Shown here piece after piece: positions 6,440-12,281 of a stretch of 41,087 nt of DNA. The translations under genes and the position numbers were made by a program. Positions within the stretch are counted from its first letter, which is position 1. Each line of letters begins with the position of its first letter. The notes below the pieces were generated by a model. That model was given only the letters and a program-made list of their open reading frames with translations, ran no database searches and was not told the origin of the DNA. This stretch comes from a virus: the IMG/VR virus record IMGVR_UViG_3300021406_000021, positions 1-41,087 of that record, one strand, 5' to 3'.

Positions 6440-6812
6440 GGGGCCTCCTGGGCACGATTTTCGATTCGGGCTTCGTATCGTCAAGTCGAAGAACAAACTG
6501 CGTTCGTTCCCACAATTGCCACTCAGTCGGATAAATCTTCGTGAACGCTTTGCGGCCATCGGAGATAGCAACTCGTTGATGTGCCTCAATCCATGTCAAT
6601 TGGCCCTCAGTCCAGACACCTCTATGGTGGCCGCTACAAAGACCGATTGAAAACCAATGCCCTAACCTGACGTTACCATCGAGCATGTGATGTACTTCGG
6701 TGTTGACCAGATTCGGTACACCCAGGAAAGCACAGGCGGCGCAACCCATCTGTAGCATTTTATCGATGCGATCCTGTTCGATCTTGTTCGCCGCTGGCGC
6801 GTTGGATTTCAT
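6324..6812 (-). CDS. Ref-family HNH-type nuclease (recombination enhancement)
   Basis: A 162-residue protein with the zinc and HNH-like signature of Ref nucleases: CAAC at residues 24-27, VHHML at 40-44, GHWFSIGLCSGHHRG at 51-65, then ISDGRKAF and YPTEWQLWERTQ. P1 Ref is a RecA-dependent, single-strand-directed endonuclease; related phage proteins usually sit with SSB and other recombination genes, as here. The last 45 residues are Pro/Ser-rich and unlike the family, overlapping an alternative frame with a strong ribosome-binding site. Confidence 0.78.
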   Translation of the reverse strand: MKSNAPAANKIEQDRIDKMLQMGCAACAFLGVPNLVNTEVHHMLDGNVRLGHWFSIGLCSGHHRGVWTEGQLTWIEAHQRVAISDGRKAFTKIYPTEWQLWERTQFVLRLDDTKPESKIVPRRPHVEMDSRDPGHASRPAPESPATPSTVAPGLCDREGRTS

Positions 6813-6814
6813 GA

Positions 6815-7297
6815 TCAGGCCGCAAACTGTAGGATCTGGTCAGCCACTGAGCGCAATTCCGATTCGCTCCACTGCTTGCAGACCTTCCCGTTGAATACCC
6901 GCTGCAGCATTACCTGAATGGTAGCGTCGTACAGTTTGGCAAATCGTTCTTCCGTCATCTTCGCCCACTGCAGTGACTCGGGTTCGATACGAACTTCGCC
7001 CTTGAGATTGACGACCGGGTGATAGAAACCGGCCATGATCGTCACATCCTTACGGAAGCGGTCGAACTCGGGCAACACCGGCTGACCTTTGAACTTGACG
7101 GTTACGGCGGCCTCGCTCCAGTAGTCATACCCGAGTTTGACCAAGGCCCACCACTTCCGAAAGAACGCGCCATTGCGCATTTCACGCGGCTCGACAAGGA
7201 TCGTCGCACCGATCTTCTTCTTGCGCAGCCACTCAATGGATTCCTCGCAGGCTGGAATAAGAACGGTGGCGCCTTTCTGGAATAACAGTTCGGTCAC
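6815..7297 (-). CDS. DUF1367 phage protein
   Basis: A 160-residue protein with the DUF1367 pattern: an N-terminal strand region (KGATVLIPACEESIEWLRKK), then PREMRNGAFFRKWWALVKLG and YDYWSE, and a C-terminal helical domain. The family is common in early regions of lambdoid and P22-like phages beside ninB/SSB-type genes; its function is not known to me. It starts at an ATG overlapped by the stop of the 47-residue gene (ATGA). Confidence 0.78.
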   Translation of the reverse strand: MTELLFQKGATVLIPACEESIEWLRKKKIGATILVEPREMRNGAFFRKWWALVKLGYDYWSEAAVTVKFKGQPVLPEFDRFRKDVTIMAGFYHPVVNLKGEVRIEPESLQWAKMTEERFAKLYDATIQVMLQRVFNGKVCKQWSESELRSVADQILQFAA

Positions 7298-7437
7298 GTC
7301 AGTTTCCTTGCCATTTTCAACACTGCGCGCAGACTCACGCCTTCCAACTCCGCGATCACCCGCCAGGGGATGAGCTTCAACCGCAGCACCTTTTGCTGGC
7401 GGATGATCGCGCGACCTCTTGTGGATATCCGGCGCAT
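7294..7437 (-). CDS. small HTH-like protein, 47 residues
   Basis: Starts MRRISTRGRAIIRQQKVLRL one base after the stop of the SSB-like gene. The sequence PWRVIAELEGVSLRAVLKMA is a clear helix-turn-helix in a very basic small protein. It is coupled to DUF1367 by ATGA. The same frame is open further upstream but inside the SSB-like gene. Confidence 0.62.
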   Translation of the reverse strand: MRRISTRGRAIIRQQKVLRLKLIPWRVIAELEGVSLRAVLKMARKLT

Positions 7438-7438
7438 T

Positions 7439-8053
7439 TCAGAACGGGATATCGTCGTCAAAGTCATCCACCGGCTTGCCTGTCGACGGACCGGGCTCAG
7501 TGGGTGCTTCCAGTCGGTTCTCGATCTTGTCCTTGAGCCAGTTGGGGAGCGCGGTAAAAACCTTTTGGTCGTGCTCATCCAAACTGTAGGAGAGCAACGG
7601 ATTCTCCGCCGTCGCGGTACGCGAGCGTTCGCGCTGATCCTTAGAGATTCCCATCACTCCCGTGACGTTGGCATACTTCCCGTCTTCGCTATGCGTCACC
7701 ATGATCTGGCAGCACTTGCCGAGCACTGTCGTGATATCGAAGCCTTGCAACTCCTGCGGAGTGAAAGGCTTGCCACGCCAGTTCTCCAGTACTTTGCGAA
7801 GATTGGCCTTCTCGGACAACGACAGCGTGTAGAGACTGCCGATGGAGCAGGGACCTTCGATCTGGTGGCCGTCTTTTTCGTAGCTCACGCGTTCGTCGGG
7901 GACTTCCCAACGCAGATAGACCTTGTGTTGGGGTTTGCCGCTGAAACCTTCCTGCAGGCCGCAATCCACCACCATGTTGCAGATTGCGAAGTGTGCCCCC
8001 GGGGGAACCTTCTTGAAGTCCTTACCGCCGTTCTCTTTCGCCATGATCGCCAT
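7439..8053 (-). CDS. phage single-stranded DNA-binding protein
   Basis: A 204-residue protein with a predicted OB-fold region (HKVYLRWEVPDERVSYE, SIGSLYTLSLSEKANLRKVL, FDITTVLGKCCQIMVTH) and the acidic C-terminal tip DDFDDDIPF. That tip is typical of SSB proteins and recruits host replication and repair partners. The start at ATG 8053 has GGAGA seven bases upstream. It probably protects single-stranded DNA during replication and recombination. It is the only direct replication-type protein I can recognise in the window. Confidence 0.8.
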   Translation of the reverse strand: MAIMAKENGGKDFKKVPPGAHFAICNMVVDCGLQEGFSGKPQHKVYLRWEVPDERVSYEKDGHQIEGPCSIGSLYTLSLSEKANLRKVLENWRGKPFTPQELQGFDITTVLGKCCQIMVTHSEDGKYANVTGVMGISKDQRERSRTATAENPLLSYSLDEHDQKVFTALPNWLKDKIENRLEAPTEPGPSTGKPVDDFDDDIPF

Positions 8054-8222
8054 GTTCGATTCTCCGTTGCCGTTCGTTGAAGTCGTTCTGCCATTCGTCG
8101 ATTTGTCGTTGGAATTCGAGTTTCGATTCCTGAGCCCAGTGAGCCCACTCGTCCTGTCGCCACCGACGCTCTTCCTGGTCGCGCTGCGCGCACTGTGCGT
8201 CGTATGTATCCTCGTCGCTCAT
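8022..8222 (-). CDS. small charged protein, 66 residues
   Basis: Starts MSDEDTYDAQCAQRDQEERR and is almost entirely charged helix rich in Arg, Glu, Gln and Trp (WRQDEWAHWAQES), so it may form a coiled coil. It overlaps the SSB-like gene by 32 bases and is coupled to the upstream gene by ATGA. No family recognised. Confidence 0.55.
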   Translation of the reverse strand: MSDEDTYDAQCAQRDQEERRWRQDEWAHWAQESKLEFQRQIDEWQNDFNERQRRIEHGDHGERERR

Positions 8223-8401
8223 CGCCAGATGTCCGCTTCCTGTTTCAGGTACAGTTCGTCGTACGGCTGCCGCTTCTTTTCAGGTCTCGGCACGCAATCG
8301 ACGCACTGACAGTCCGTTGGATGCGGATCGTCGGTCCACACGAGATCGACGAAGTTGCCGTAGAGCCAGACGTTGTGAGCTTTCCTGACTTCATACGTCA
8401 C
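8219..8401 (-). CDS. small hypothetical protein with CxC-xx-C, 60 residues
   Basis: Begins at GTG 8401 (MTYEVRKAHNVWLYGNFVD). It contains DCQCVDCVPRPEKK near residue 33, a possible metal-binding knuckle. The longer frame upstream is inside the preceding gene. It overlaps that gene by 11 bases and is coupled downstream by ATGA. Confidence 0.55.
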   Translation of the reverse strand: MTYEVRKAHNVWLYGNFVDLVWTDDPHPTDCQCVDCVPRPEKKRQPYDELYLKQEADIWR

Positions 8402-8579
8402 GGCCCCACTCCAATGCCGGCTCACGCTTCGCGCATTCCTTCGCCCGTCGATCCCGGAACAGCGCACGCACCATCGGTGCCAGTCCTGCGACAGGTTTGG
8501 GCTCGTGAGCGGGCGCTACCACGGGGACGAATGTGGCGACCCGCAATTTCACGTCACGCTTCGAAAGAGACCAACTCAC
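8391..8579 (-). CDS. small hypothetical protein, 62 residues
   Basis: Starts at GTG 8579 (MSWSLSKRDVKLRVATFVPV), which overlaps the upstream stop as GTGA. A strand-like N-terminus and a basic helix (MVRALFRDRRAKECAKREPA) are visible. No function assigned. Confidence 0.5.
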   Translation of the reverse strand: MSWSLSKRDVKLRVATFVPVVAPAHEPKPVAGLAPMVRALFRDRRAKECAKREPALEWGRDV

Positions 8580-8890
8580 GGCGCATCGCTCCTGCGGGCC
8601 AGTCCCAACATCCACCGAGTGAAAGTGGCGGGGTCTTCCGAGAAACTGCCCGCAGGCACCGAGGGGGTCGGCACCTGCGGGACAGCATCCTCCACTGTTG
8701 CCTCAGCGTCGGATTCGAGGCGCTTGCGCACGGCGAACGGCAGGTTCACCCCAGCCGTGACGGTGTATCCCTTGGGTAGGCAGAACTTCATGAACTGCAG
8801 GGCGAGCGTGCCGGAGGCAAACTCAGCGATCACAGTACCGGGCGCTACCTCAAGTCGGCTGTCTCGGCGGAACTGGCGGCGGTCGTTCAT
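8576..8890 (-). CDS. hypothetical protein, 104 residues
   Basis: Starts MNDRRQFRRDSRLEVAPGTV (ATG overlapping the upstream stop, ATGA). It has a compact N-terminal domain (TVIAEFASGTLALQFMKFC, GYTVTAGVNLPFAVRKRLE), an acidic Pro-rich linker and a short C-terminal helix. Similar short proteins occur near PL in other phages, but I cannot name a function. Confidence 0.6.
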   Translation of the reverse strand: MNDRRQFRRDSRLEVAPGTVIAEFASGTLALQFMKFCLPKGYTVTAGVNLPFAVRKRLESDAEATVEDAVPQVPTPSVPAGSFSEDPATFTRWMLGLARRSDAP

Positions 8891-9051
8891 GAGCGCACCG
8901 TGCCGAGGAGCTGGGTCGACCAGTCCGCAAAAGCCTGCTGCACCCAGTGCACGCGGCAGTCCGGGAACCATCGATTGCGGATCACACCAGCGATTGAGGC
9001 GCCAACCTTGGAATACGCCAGCTTCTCTCGGATTCGGTAGGTGACTTGCAT
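8887..9051 (-). CDS. first gene of the PL operon, hypothetical, 54 residues
   Basis: I place the start at ATG 9051 (MQVTYRIREKLAYSKVGASI), which has GGGAGA just upstream. A GTG at 9093 is in frame, but it lies in the proposed -10 element of PL, so it would not be on the transcript. The protein is basic with two Trp residues near the end. Its position, first behind the regulated promoter, is that of an antiterminator, but no arginine-rich N-like motif is visible. Confidence 0.55.
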   Translation of the reverse strand: MQVTYRIREKLAYSKVGASIAGVIRNRWFPDCRVHWVQQAFADWSTQLLGTVRS

Positions 9052-9089
9052 CTTCTCTCCCGGGCGCAAGGGGTGCGCGATGGGGAGAG

Positions 9090-9118
9090 ACACTAAAGCA
9101 TGCTTAATATGCTGTCAA
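9090..9118 (-). promoter_or_regulatory. PL promoter of the leftward early operon
   Basis: On the minus strand, TTGACA (9118-9113), a 17-base spacer and TAGTGT (9095-9090) form a promoter with a perfect -35, predicting a start near 9083. One operator overlaps the -35 and the other lies in the spacer, so repressor binding would block polymerase directly. Confidence 0.72.
9096..9105. promoter_or_regulatory. repressor operator OL2, AAGCATGCTT
   Basis: Perfect ten-base palindrome within the spacer of PL. Its centre is 21 bases, two helical turns, from the neighbouring copy, suited to cooperative dimer binding. Confidence 0.75.
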
Positions 9119-9126
9119 GCATGCTT
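9117..9126. promoter_or_regulatory. repressor operator OL1, AAGCATGCTT
   Basis: Second identical palindrome at PL, overlapping the first two bases of the -35 TTGACA. The same ten-base sequence appears twice more at the repressor/cro boundary. Confidence 0.75.
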
Positions 9127-9195
9127 TAGACCGAAGTTCGGGTAATCGATTGTTTCGGGTATATTAAGAAATATTCAGAAAGGTGAGATAAAGTG

Positions 9196-9211
9196 CACTG
9201 TCGGAACAGTG
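9196..9211. repeat. perfect hairpin, CACTGT stem
   Basis: CACTGT (9196-9201), a four-base loop and ACAGTG (9206-9211). It lies downstream of the repressor gene and upstream of PL. It could be a backup terminator for leftward repressor transcripts or an unidentified binding site. It does not fit the E. coli LexA box spacing. Confidence 0.4.
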
Positions 9212-9228
9212 TCTAAGGGATGGCACGG

Positions 9229-9254
9229 AAGCCCCGACAAAATGAGGGGGGCTT
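9229..9254. repeat. inverted repeat, AAGCCCC / GGGGCTT
   Basis: AAGCCCC at 9229-9235 pairs with GGGGCTT at 9248-9254 across a twelve-base loop. It is the middle of three hairpins in the 200-base segment between the repressor gene and PL. No T-run follows on either strand. Confidence 0.4.
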
Positions 9255-9257
9255 AAA

Positions 9258-9291
9258 TGGAAAATAAGATGAACGGAGTGAGAACACTCCG
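9258..9291 (-). terminator. terminator of the repressor gene
   Basis: On the minus strand a perfect seven-base stem (CGGAGTG at 9274-9280 with CACTCCG at 9285-9291, four-base loop) is followed by the U-rich tract TTCATCTTATTTTCC. It lies 39 bases after the repressor stop, as expected for a factor-independent terminator. Confidence 0.6.
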
Positions 9292-9329
9292 CTTCGAATC
9301 AGTGATATGGGTCGATTTTCGCTCGACGA

Positions 9330-9644
9330 TCAGCTCTTGGGGATACCGCCGGGAGCGCGCGATAGTCCTAGCTTTTCCTTCCACTCATCCCCGAACGCCA
9401 ACCAGTAAGGTTCCACTCCAAAGAAGGCGCAGAATTTGAGGAAGTTCTCTAGCTTAAGGTTAGCCGTGCTGCCACTTTCCCACTGGTGAACGGCCTGGCC
9501 TGAGACGCCCACGATCTTACCTAAGGCATCCAAGGTGAGGTCGCGAGAATTGCGTAAGAACTTGATTCGAGAGCCCATTTCTTCCATGGGCTCAAAAGCA
9601 TATGCAGAAGTGCCTCCAGCATAATTGACTTCGGTCTTAAGCAT
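9330..9644 (-). CDS. XRE-family repressor (cI-like), lacking a cleavage domain
   Basis: A 104-residue regulator with a helix-turn-helix at about residues 37-58 (TLDALGKIVGVSGQAVHQWE). It lies divergent from a Cro-like gene with operators between them, as in lambdoid immunity regions. It should bind AAGCATGCTT and hold PL and PR off in the lysogen. At this length there is no LexA/S24 self-cleavage domain, so RecA-stimulated cleavage is unlikely to induce it. The ATG at 9644 lies inside an operator, giving MLK; a later ATG at 9587 (MEEMGSRIKF) is possible. If 9644 is used, the mRNA would be nearly leaderless, as lambda cI is from PRM. Confidence 0.8.
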   Translation of the reverse strand: MLKTEVNYAGGTSAYAFEPMEEMGSRIKFLRNSRDLTLDALGKIVGVSGQAVHQWESGSTANLKLENFLKFCAFFGVEPYWLAFGDEWKEKLGLSRAPGGIPKS

Positions 9645-9653
9645 GCTTTAAAT
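9625..9653 (+). promoter_or_regulatory. PR promoter for the Cro-like gene, apparently leaderless
   Basis: TTGACT (9625-9630), a 17-base spacer and TTAAAT (9648-9653). The predicted transcript start, about seven bases on, falls at 9660-9661, which is the A of the cro ATG. The spacer contains operator 9639-9648, and the start point lies in operator 9657-9666. Confidence 0.6.
9639..9648. promoter_or_regulatory. operator OR (repressor side), AAGCATGCTT
   Basis: Perfect palindrome containing the ATG of the repressor gene on the minus strand. Its centre is 18 bases from the next copy. It lies between the -35 and -10 of PR. Confidence 0.75.
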
Positions 9654-9656
9654 TCC

Positions 9657-9666
9657 AAGCATGCTT
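9657..9666. promoter_or_regulatory. operator OR (cro side), AAGCATGCTT
   Basis: Perfect palindrome containing the ATG of the Cro-like gene and the predicted start point of PR. Because operator and start codon coincide in both genes, both proteins begin Met-Leu-Lys. Confidence 0.75.
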
Positions 9667-9873
9667 AAAGCCGATGTCCTCGCCCGATTCAAAACCCAGA
9701 CTGCAATTGCCGAACTTCTCGGCATTACGGTCCAGGCGGTTTCCCAATGGGGAGAAGTCGTTCCCGCTTCCTCTGCCGTTCGACTCGAGGCCCTTACGCA
9801 TCGTCAGCTTCGTGTCGACGCTGGGCTTTACGGACCTACCGTCAAACACGATTCGTCAGTTCATTCGTCTTAG
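9661..9873 (+). CDS. Cro-like regulator, 70 residues
   Basis: A small basic DNA-binding protein with a helix-turn-helix at about residues 12-30 (TQTAIAELLGITVQAVSQWG), followed by a short dimer-type tail. It is divergent from the repressor, separated by 16 bases that are mostly operator. The length and the motif fit YdaS/Cro-type proteins. It should compete with the repressor for AAGCATGCTT and favour lytic growth. The ATG lies in the operator and no ribosome-binding site can be present if transcription starts there, so leaderless translation is expected. No cII- or O/P-like gene follows. Confidence 0.8.
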   Translation: MLKADVLARFKTQTAIAELLGITVQAVSQWGEVVPASSAVRLEALTHRQLRVDAGLYGPTVKHDSSVHSS

Positions 9874-9907
9874 TTGTTGCGCGACAGCATGCCTGACAAA
9901 GCAACAA
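9874..9907 (+). terminator. inverted repeat after cro, possible terminator
   Basis: TTGTTGC (9874-9880) and GCAACAA (9901-9907) form a perfect seven-base stem with a twenty-base loop directly after the cro stop. No T-run follows, so it would be a weak or factor-dependent terminator, or it may protect the mRNA end. Confidence 0.35.
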
Positions 9908-9955
9908 TCCGGGGGCTGATACGACTTAAGCAGCGCATTCGCTACATAACGCATG

Positions 9956-10189
9956 TCATGGTTGTTTCAGAAGAAATAACGCCATGACTTTTCGGTCTCT
10001 ATCATCGATTTCTTTGAGCTCGGCCTGCATTGCCATTTCGCGCTGCAGGACGTCTTCGAGGACGACACCGGTCGCGCGGAATCCATCCGTACAGGATAGT
10101 TCGCGGCTCGGTTCTGCGAAAAGGGAAGCTGCGGTTGCCACAGCGCCACCAGTTAGCATCCAAAATATAGCCAGAATCGCGGGTTTCAT
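9956..10189 (-). CDS. small exported or membrane-anchored protein in opposite-strand cassette
   Basis: A 77-residue protein starting MKPAILAIFWMLTGGAVATA, a Lys plus a hydrophobic segment of about 20 residues that could be a signal peptide (Ala-x-Ala near residue 21) or an N-terminal anchor. The rest is a charged helix (LQREMAMQAELKEIDDRDRK). GGGAG precedes the ATG. It runs against the rightward direction of PR and follows a second leftward gene by 70 bases. A lysogenic cargo gene, for example for surface exclusion, is possible. No family recognised. Confidence 0.6.
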   Translation of the reverse strand: MKPAILAIFWMLTGGAVATAASLFAEPSRELSCTDGFRATGVVLEDVLQREMAMQAELKEIDDRDRKVMALFLLKQP

Positions 10190-10259
10190 TGATTTCTCCC
10201 TCTGTTCTTCGAGTTATCGGCTGACTGTAGCAGGGCTTGAGGAGAGGGCGGCGTGAAGG

Positions 10260-10610
10260 CTACTTCTTCCCGCGCTCCTTCGTCACGATCTCGAGCTTCT
10301 GCTCGATTCCACTGCGGAAGTCCTCGAGGAGTTCCTTCCAAGTCTGCTCAACAAGGCGGCACATTTGACCACTTAATCGAGTGGCTGTTGGAGATTGAAA
10401 GAGACTTTCCGTCGAGCGCTGGTGTTGCCGCAAAAGGGAAGTCGCGTCGGAGCGCAAAGTCGCGCCCACGTAAAGCCACTGCACGGCCTCGCGCAAAAGG
10501 GAAAGCTCGAGGTGTATCCGCATGAAGTTGCGCTTGATCGCTTGGATGCGACGTCGTTCGGCGCGCTCGGCCTCTTTGAATGAGTCCAGGCGCTTCTTGG
10601 CTGAGGCCAT
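10260..10610 (-). CDS. hypothetical helical protein in opposite-strand cassette, 116 residues
   Basis: Starts MASAKKRLDSFKEAERAERR with GGAGA upstream. The whole protein is predicted helical and basic: an N-terminal charged coil, then RIHLELSLLREAVQWLYVG, and a C-terminal helix WKELLEDFRSGIEQKLEI. The opposite strand has a long frame too, but that one is low-complexity Ser/Arg/Lys, so I prefer the minus strand. With the next gene it forms a leftward pair between cro and the rightward genes. Confidence 0.58.
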   Translation of the reverse strand: MASAKKRLDSFKEAERAERRRIQAIKRNFMRIHLELSLLREAVQWLYVGATLRSDATSLLRQHQRSTESLFQSPTATRLSGQMCRLVEQTWKELLEDFRSGIEQKLEIVTKERGKK

Positions 10611-10768
10611 CCGGTTTCTCCGTGGTTTGGCCGGGCCCCTACTTTCGACGGGAAGGGCTCGGCTGAACCTTAAGCATCGACCTTTTTTTGCCCGACTGCC
10701 ATGTCGGTGGCAAATCCAACCACCCAGCAACTGCCGTACCGCAGCAAAGGCTGCGCCGGAGGTCCGTT

Positions 10769-10927
10769 ATGCCTAACCACTACGCTTTCGTCGAGATTGA
10801 CGGACGCATGATCGCCCTTCCTGTTCGCCAGGGCTGGGCTGGATGGGTGGTAGAGGCGCTGGCCTGGGCCATCGTTGCGGCTGTTGGGATTGGTGCGTAC
10901 AGGCTTTGGCGGCTTGTATTTGGGTGA
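10769..10927 (+). CDS. single-pass membrane protein, 52 residues
   Basis: Starts MPNHYAFVEIDGRMIALPVR with GGAGG eight bases upstream of the ATG, which fixes the start over a longer frame. Residues about 24-46 (WAGWVVEALAWAIVAAVGIG) form one membrane helix. The rest is short and basic at the end (YRLWRLVFG). Function unknown. It is followed by a strong hairpin. Confidence 0.6.
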   Translation: MPNHYAFVEIDGRMIALPVRQGWAGWVVEALAWAIVAAVGIGAYRLWRLVFG

Positions 10928-10938
10928 CGGAAACGAAA

Positions 10939-10970
10939 AACGCCCCGTGGAGGAAGTCCATCGGGGCGTT
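10939..10970 (-). terminator. strong hairpin with T-run on the minus strand
   Basis: AACGCCCCG (10939-10947) pairs with CGGGGCGTT (10962-10970), and the loop can pair further (TGGA/TCCA). On the minus strand it is followed by TTTTTCGTTT, a good intrinsic terminator against leftward transcription. On the plus strand no T-run follows, though the stem lies just after a rightward gene and may act both ways. Confidence 0.65.
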
Positions 10971-11197
10971 CTGATACGCACTATCAAAGCCTGACCGGCG
11001 ATAGATAGTGTCTATCAGTTTCGATCGGACTTCAAGGTGGCGACCGGAATACGCGAAGACTCATGGCCAACGCGCTTTGCGGAGCGGCGCGACCTAACCC
11101 ACCCGCCAGTGGGCAGTAGGTGAAAACGGACGAGCACTGGACCTAAGGGCCTTGCAACAGCCTCCAGGATGGAGAAGTTGGACCGAGAATATTGGGC
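10971..11197. other. non-coding segment with nested inverted repeats
   Basis: I find no convincing gene in these 227 bases. CACTATC (10979-10985) can pair with GATAGTG (11004-11010), and GATAG (11004-11008) can alternatively pair with CTATC (11012-11016), so two exclusive hairpins share one arm. No tRNA-like T-loop sequence is present. It could be a leader region for the rightward genes. Confidence 0.4.
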
Positions 11198-11500
11198 ATG
11201 AGTATCAGGCGGAATGAAGAGCTATCGGAGTGCAGGACCCTAGGCGTCCATGCGCGCTCCAGGATGAGGTTTGGTCCGATGATTTGTGCTTGTGGTGGCG
11301 AAGTCCGGATACACACGAACCGACAAAACAACGGTGCATGGCAGGAGGTCTGCAAATGTCAGGCTTGTGGGCGTCGAGAGATTGGACGCAGCGGCATTAC
11401 GCCGCCAGCGAGCGTCGATCCTCCAATGCCTGGAGCCAGTGCGCCCGCAGACAACACGGGACCTGCGTCTCCGCGAACGCCTCTGGGAATTGAAGGATGA
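11198..11500 (+). CDS. zinc-ribbon-like small protein
   Basis: The frame begins MSIRRNEELSE and reaches RFGPMICACGGEVRIHTNRQ, then WQEVCKCQACGRREIG. The CxC and CxCxxC groups make a zinc ribbon likely (about residues 30-60). The tail is Pro/Ala-rich. Starts at 11264 (MRFGP) or 11279 (MICACGG, with GAGG upstream) are possible. All three plus-strand frames are open across its second half, so its true end is uncertain. A DNA-binding role is plausible. Confidence 0.5.
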   Translation: MSIRRNEELSECRTLGVHARSRMRFGPMICACGGEVRIHTNRQNNGAWQEVCKCQACGRREIGRSGITPPASVDPPMPGASAPADNTGPASPRTPLGIEG

Positions 11501-11577
11501 GTTGTAAGAGCGCCACCATGGGCGAATTACCAGCAAGAATCATACGCATAGCTTACTACGGTACCTTTTAGTAACCA

Positions 11578-11985
11578 ATGGGAAACGCATACTCATATCA
11601 GCCGATGACTCCTCAGCGTGTGGCTTCTGAGGAAGAAGTACAGGCCATGCACGCCAAACTCGCCAGCAAGGTGCGTGGCAAGGTTTCAGACGGGTCCGGG
11701 TCAGTCCCCAAGGGTATTGACGCCGCATCGCCTCCCGCCAATGGCGGAAGTGTCGAGCGGCCCCGACTGGAATGGGAGAAGCCGACCAGCAAGGACGCCA
11801 CTGGCCTGAAGACCAAATGCGGTCGCTATTCGTGCGCGAAAGTCACGCTGAACGGCAGGGTGACCTACGAATTGTGGAAGCTCGCACCTGGCGGGGGTTG
11901 GTTCCGACAGTTCCATAAGGGCCTCGATGACTTCGCGCAGGTTCGGAAGCTTGCGCAACTCGACGCTGACAAGGGGGTTGCGTGA
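11578..11985 (+). CDS. hypothetical protein, 135 residues
   Basis: Starts MGNAYSYQPMTPQRVASEEE. The first half is hydrophilic and probably disordered. The second (GLKTKCGRYSCAKVTLNGRV, then YELWKLAPGGGWFRQFHKGL) is a compact beta-rich domain. It is coupled by GTGA to the nuclease-like gene. No family recognised. The ribosome-binding site is weak. Confidence 0.62.
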   Translation: MGNAYSYQPMTPQRVASEEEVQAMHAKLASKVRGKVSDGSGSVPKGIDAASPPANGGSVERPRLEWEKPTSKDATGLKTKCGRYSCAKVTLNGRVTYELWKLAPGGGWFRQFHKGLDDFAQVRKLAQLDADKGVA

Positions 11986-12281
11986 GCATCAAACGCTGGG
12001 CCACGAAGCGTGATGCCGCCGAGCCTCCCATCATCGATGCCCTGGAACGCGCAGGCTTCGAGGTTTGGCCCGTCGATGAACCTTGTGACTTGCTGTGCCG
12101 CAAACGCGATTGGGCGCCCGGCCTGTTCCAGGCGCTCGAGGTAAAGACCGGCCGCGGAAAAAAGCAGATAGTCGCCAAGGACAAGCGCCAACAGGCGCAG
12201 CAGACTTTCATTCAGACCACGGGGACGCCGATCGTTCGGACGCCCTTGGAGGCACTCAAGGCGATTGGCGCGACGTTATGA
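11982..12281 (+). CDS. PD-(D/E)XK / VRR-NUC-like nuclease
   Basis: A 99-residue protein with the layout of a small restriction-endonuclease-fold nuclease: Glu14 in a first helix (DAAEPPIIDALERAGFEVWP), Asp36 in CDLLCRKRD, and ALEVKTGRGK supplying Glu53-x-Lys55. Then come QQAQQTFIQTTGTPIVRT and EALKAIG, as in VRR-NUC proteins. It may act on branched DNA during recombination or before packaging. GTG start overlapping the upstream stop. Confidence 0.7.
   Translation: MSIKRWATKRDAAEPPIIDALERAGFEVWPVDEPCDLLCRKRDWAPGLFQALEVKTGRGKKQIVAKDKRQQAQQTFIQTTGTPIVRTPLEALKAIGATL

Noticed and set aside
9196-9211. LexA/SOS box
   Set aside because: CTGT and ACAG are present but only four bases apart instead of eight, so it does not fit the E. 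coli LexA site.
9257-9439. 60-residue plus-strand frame with a G-rich site before its ATG
   Set aside because: Half of it is antisense to the repressor and the other half encodes the repressor terminator hairpin. The sequence is not protein-like.
10253-10525. 90-residue plus-strand frame opposite the leftward gene 10260-10610
   Set aside because: It is low-complexity Ser/Arg/Lys sequence, while the minus-strand frame has a ribosome-binding site and regular helices.
10670-10987. 105-residue minus-strand frame over the membrane gene at 10769
   Set aside because: The Pro/Ser/Arg-rich product crosses a strong terminator hairpin. The plus-strand gene has GGAGG and a clear membrane helix.
11020-11190. 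tRNA gene or classic attachment site
   Set aside because: No T-loop consensus, no acceptor stem of seven pairs and no CCA context were found.
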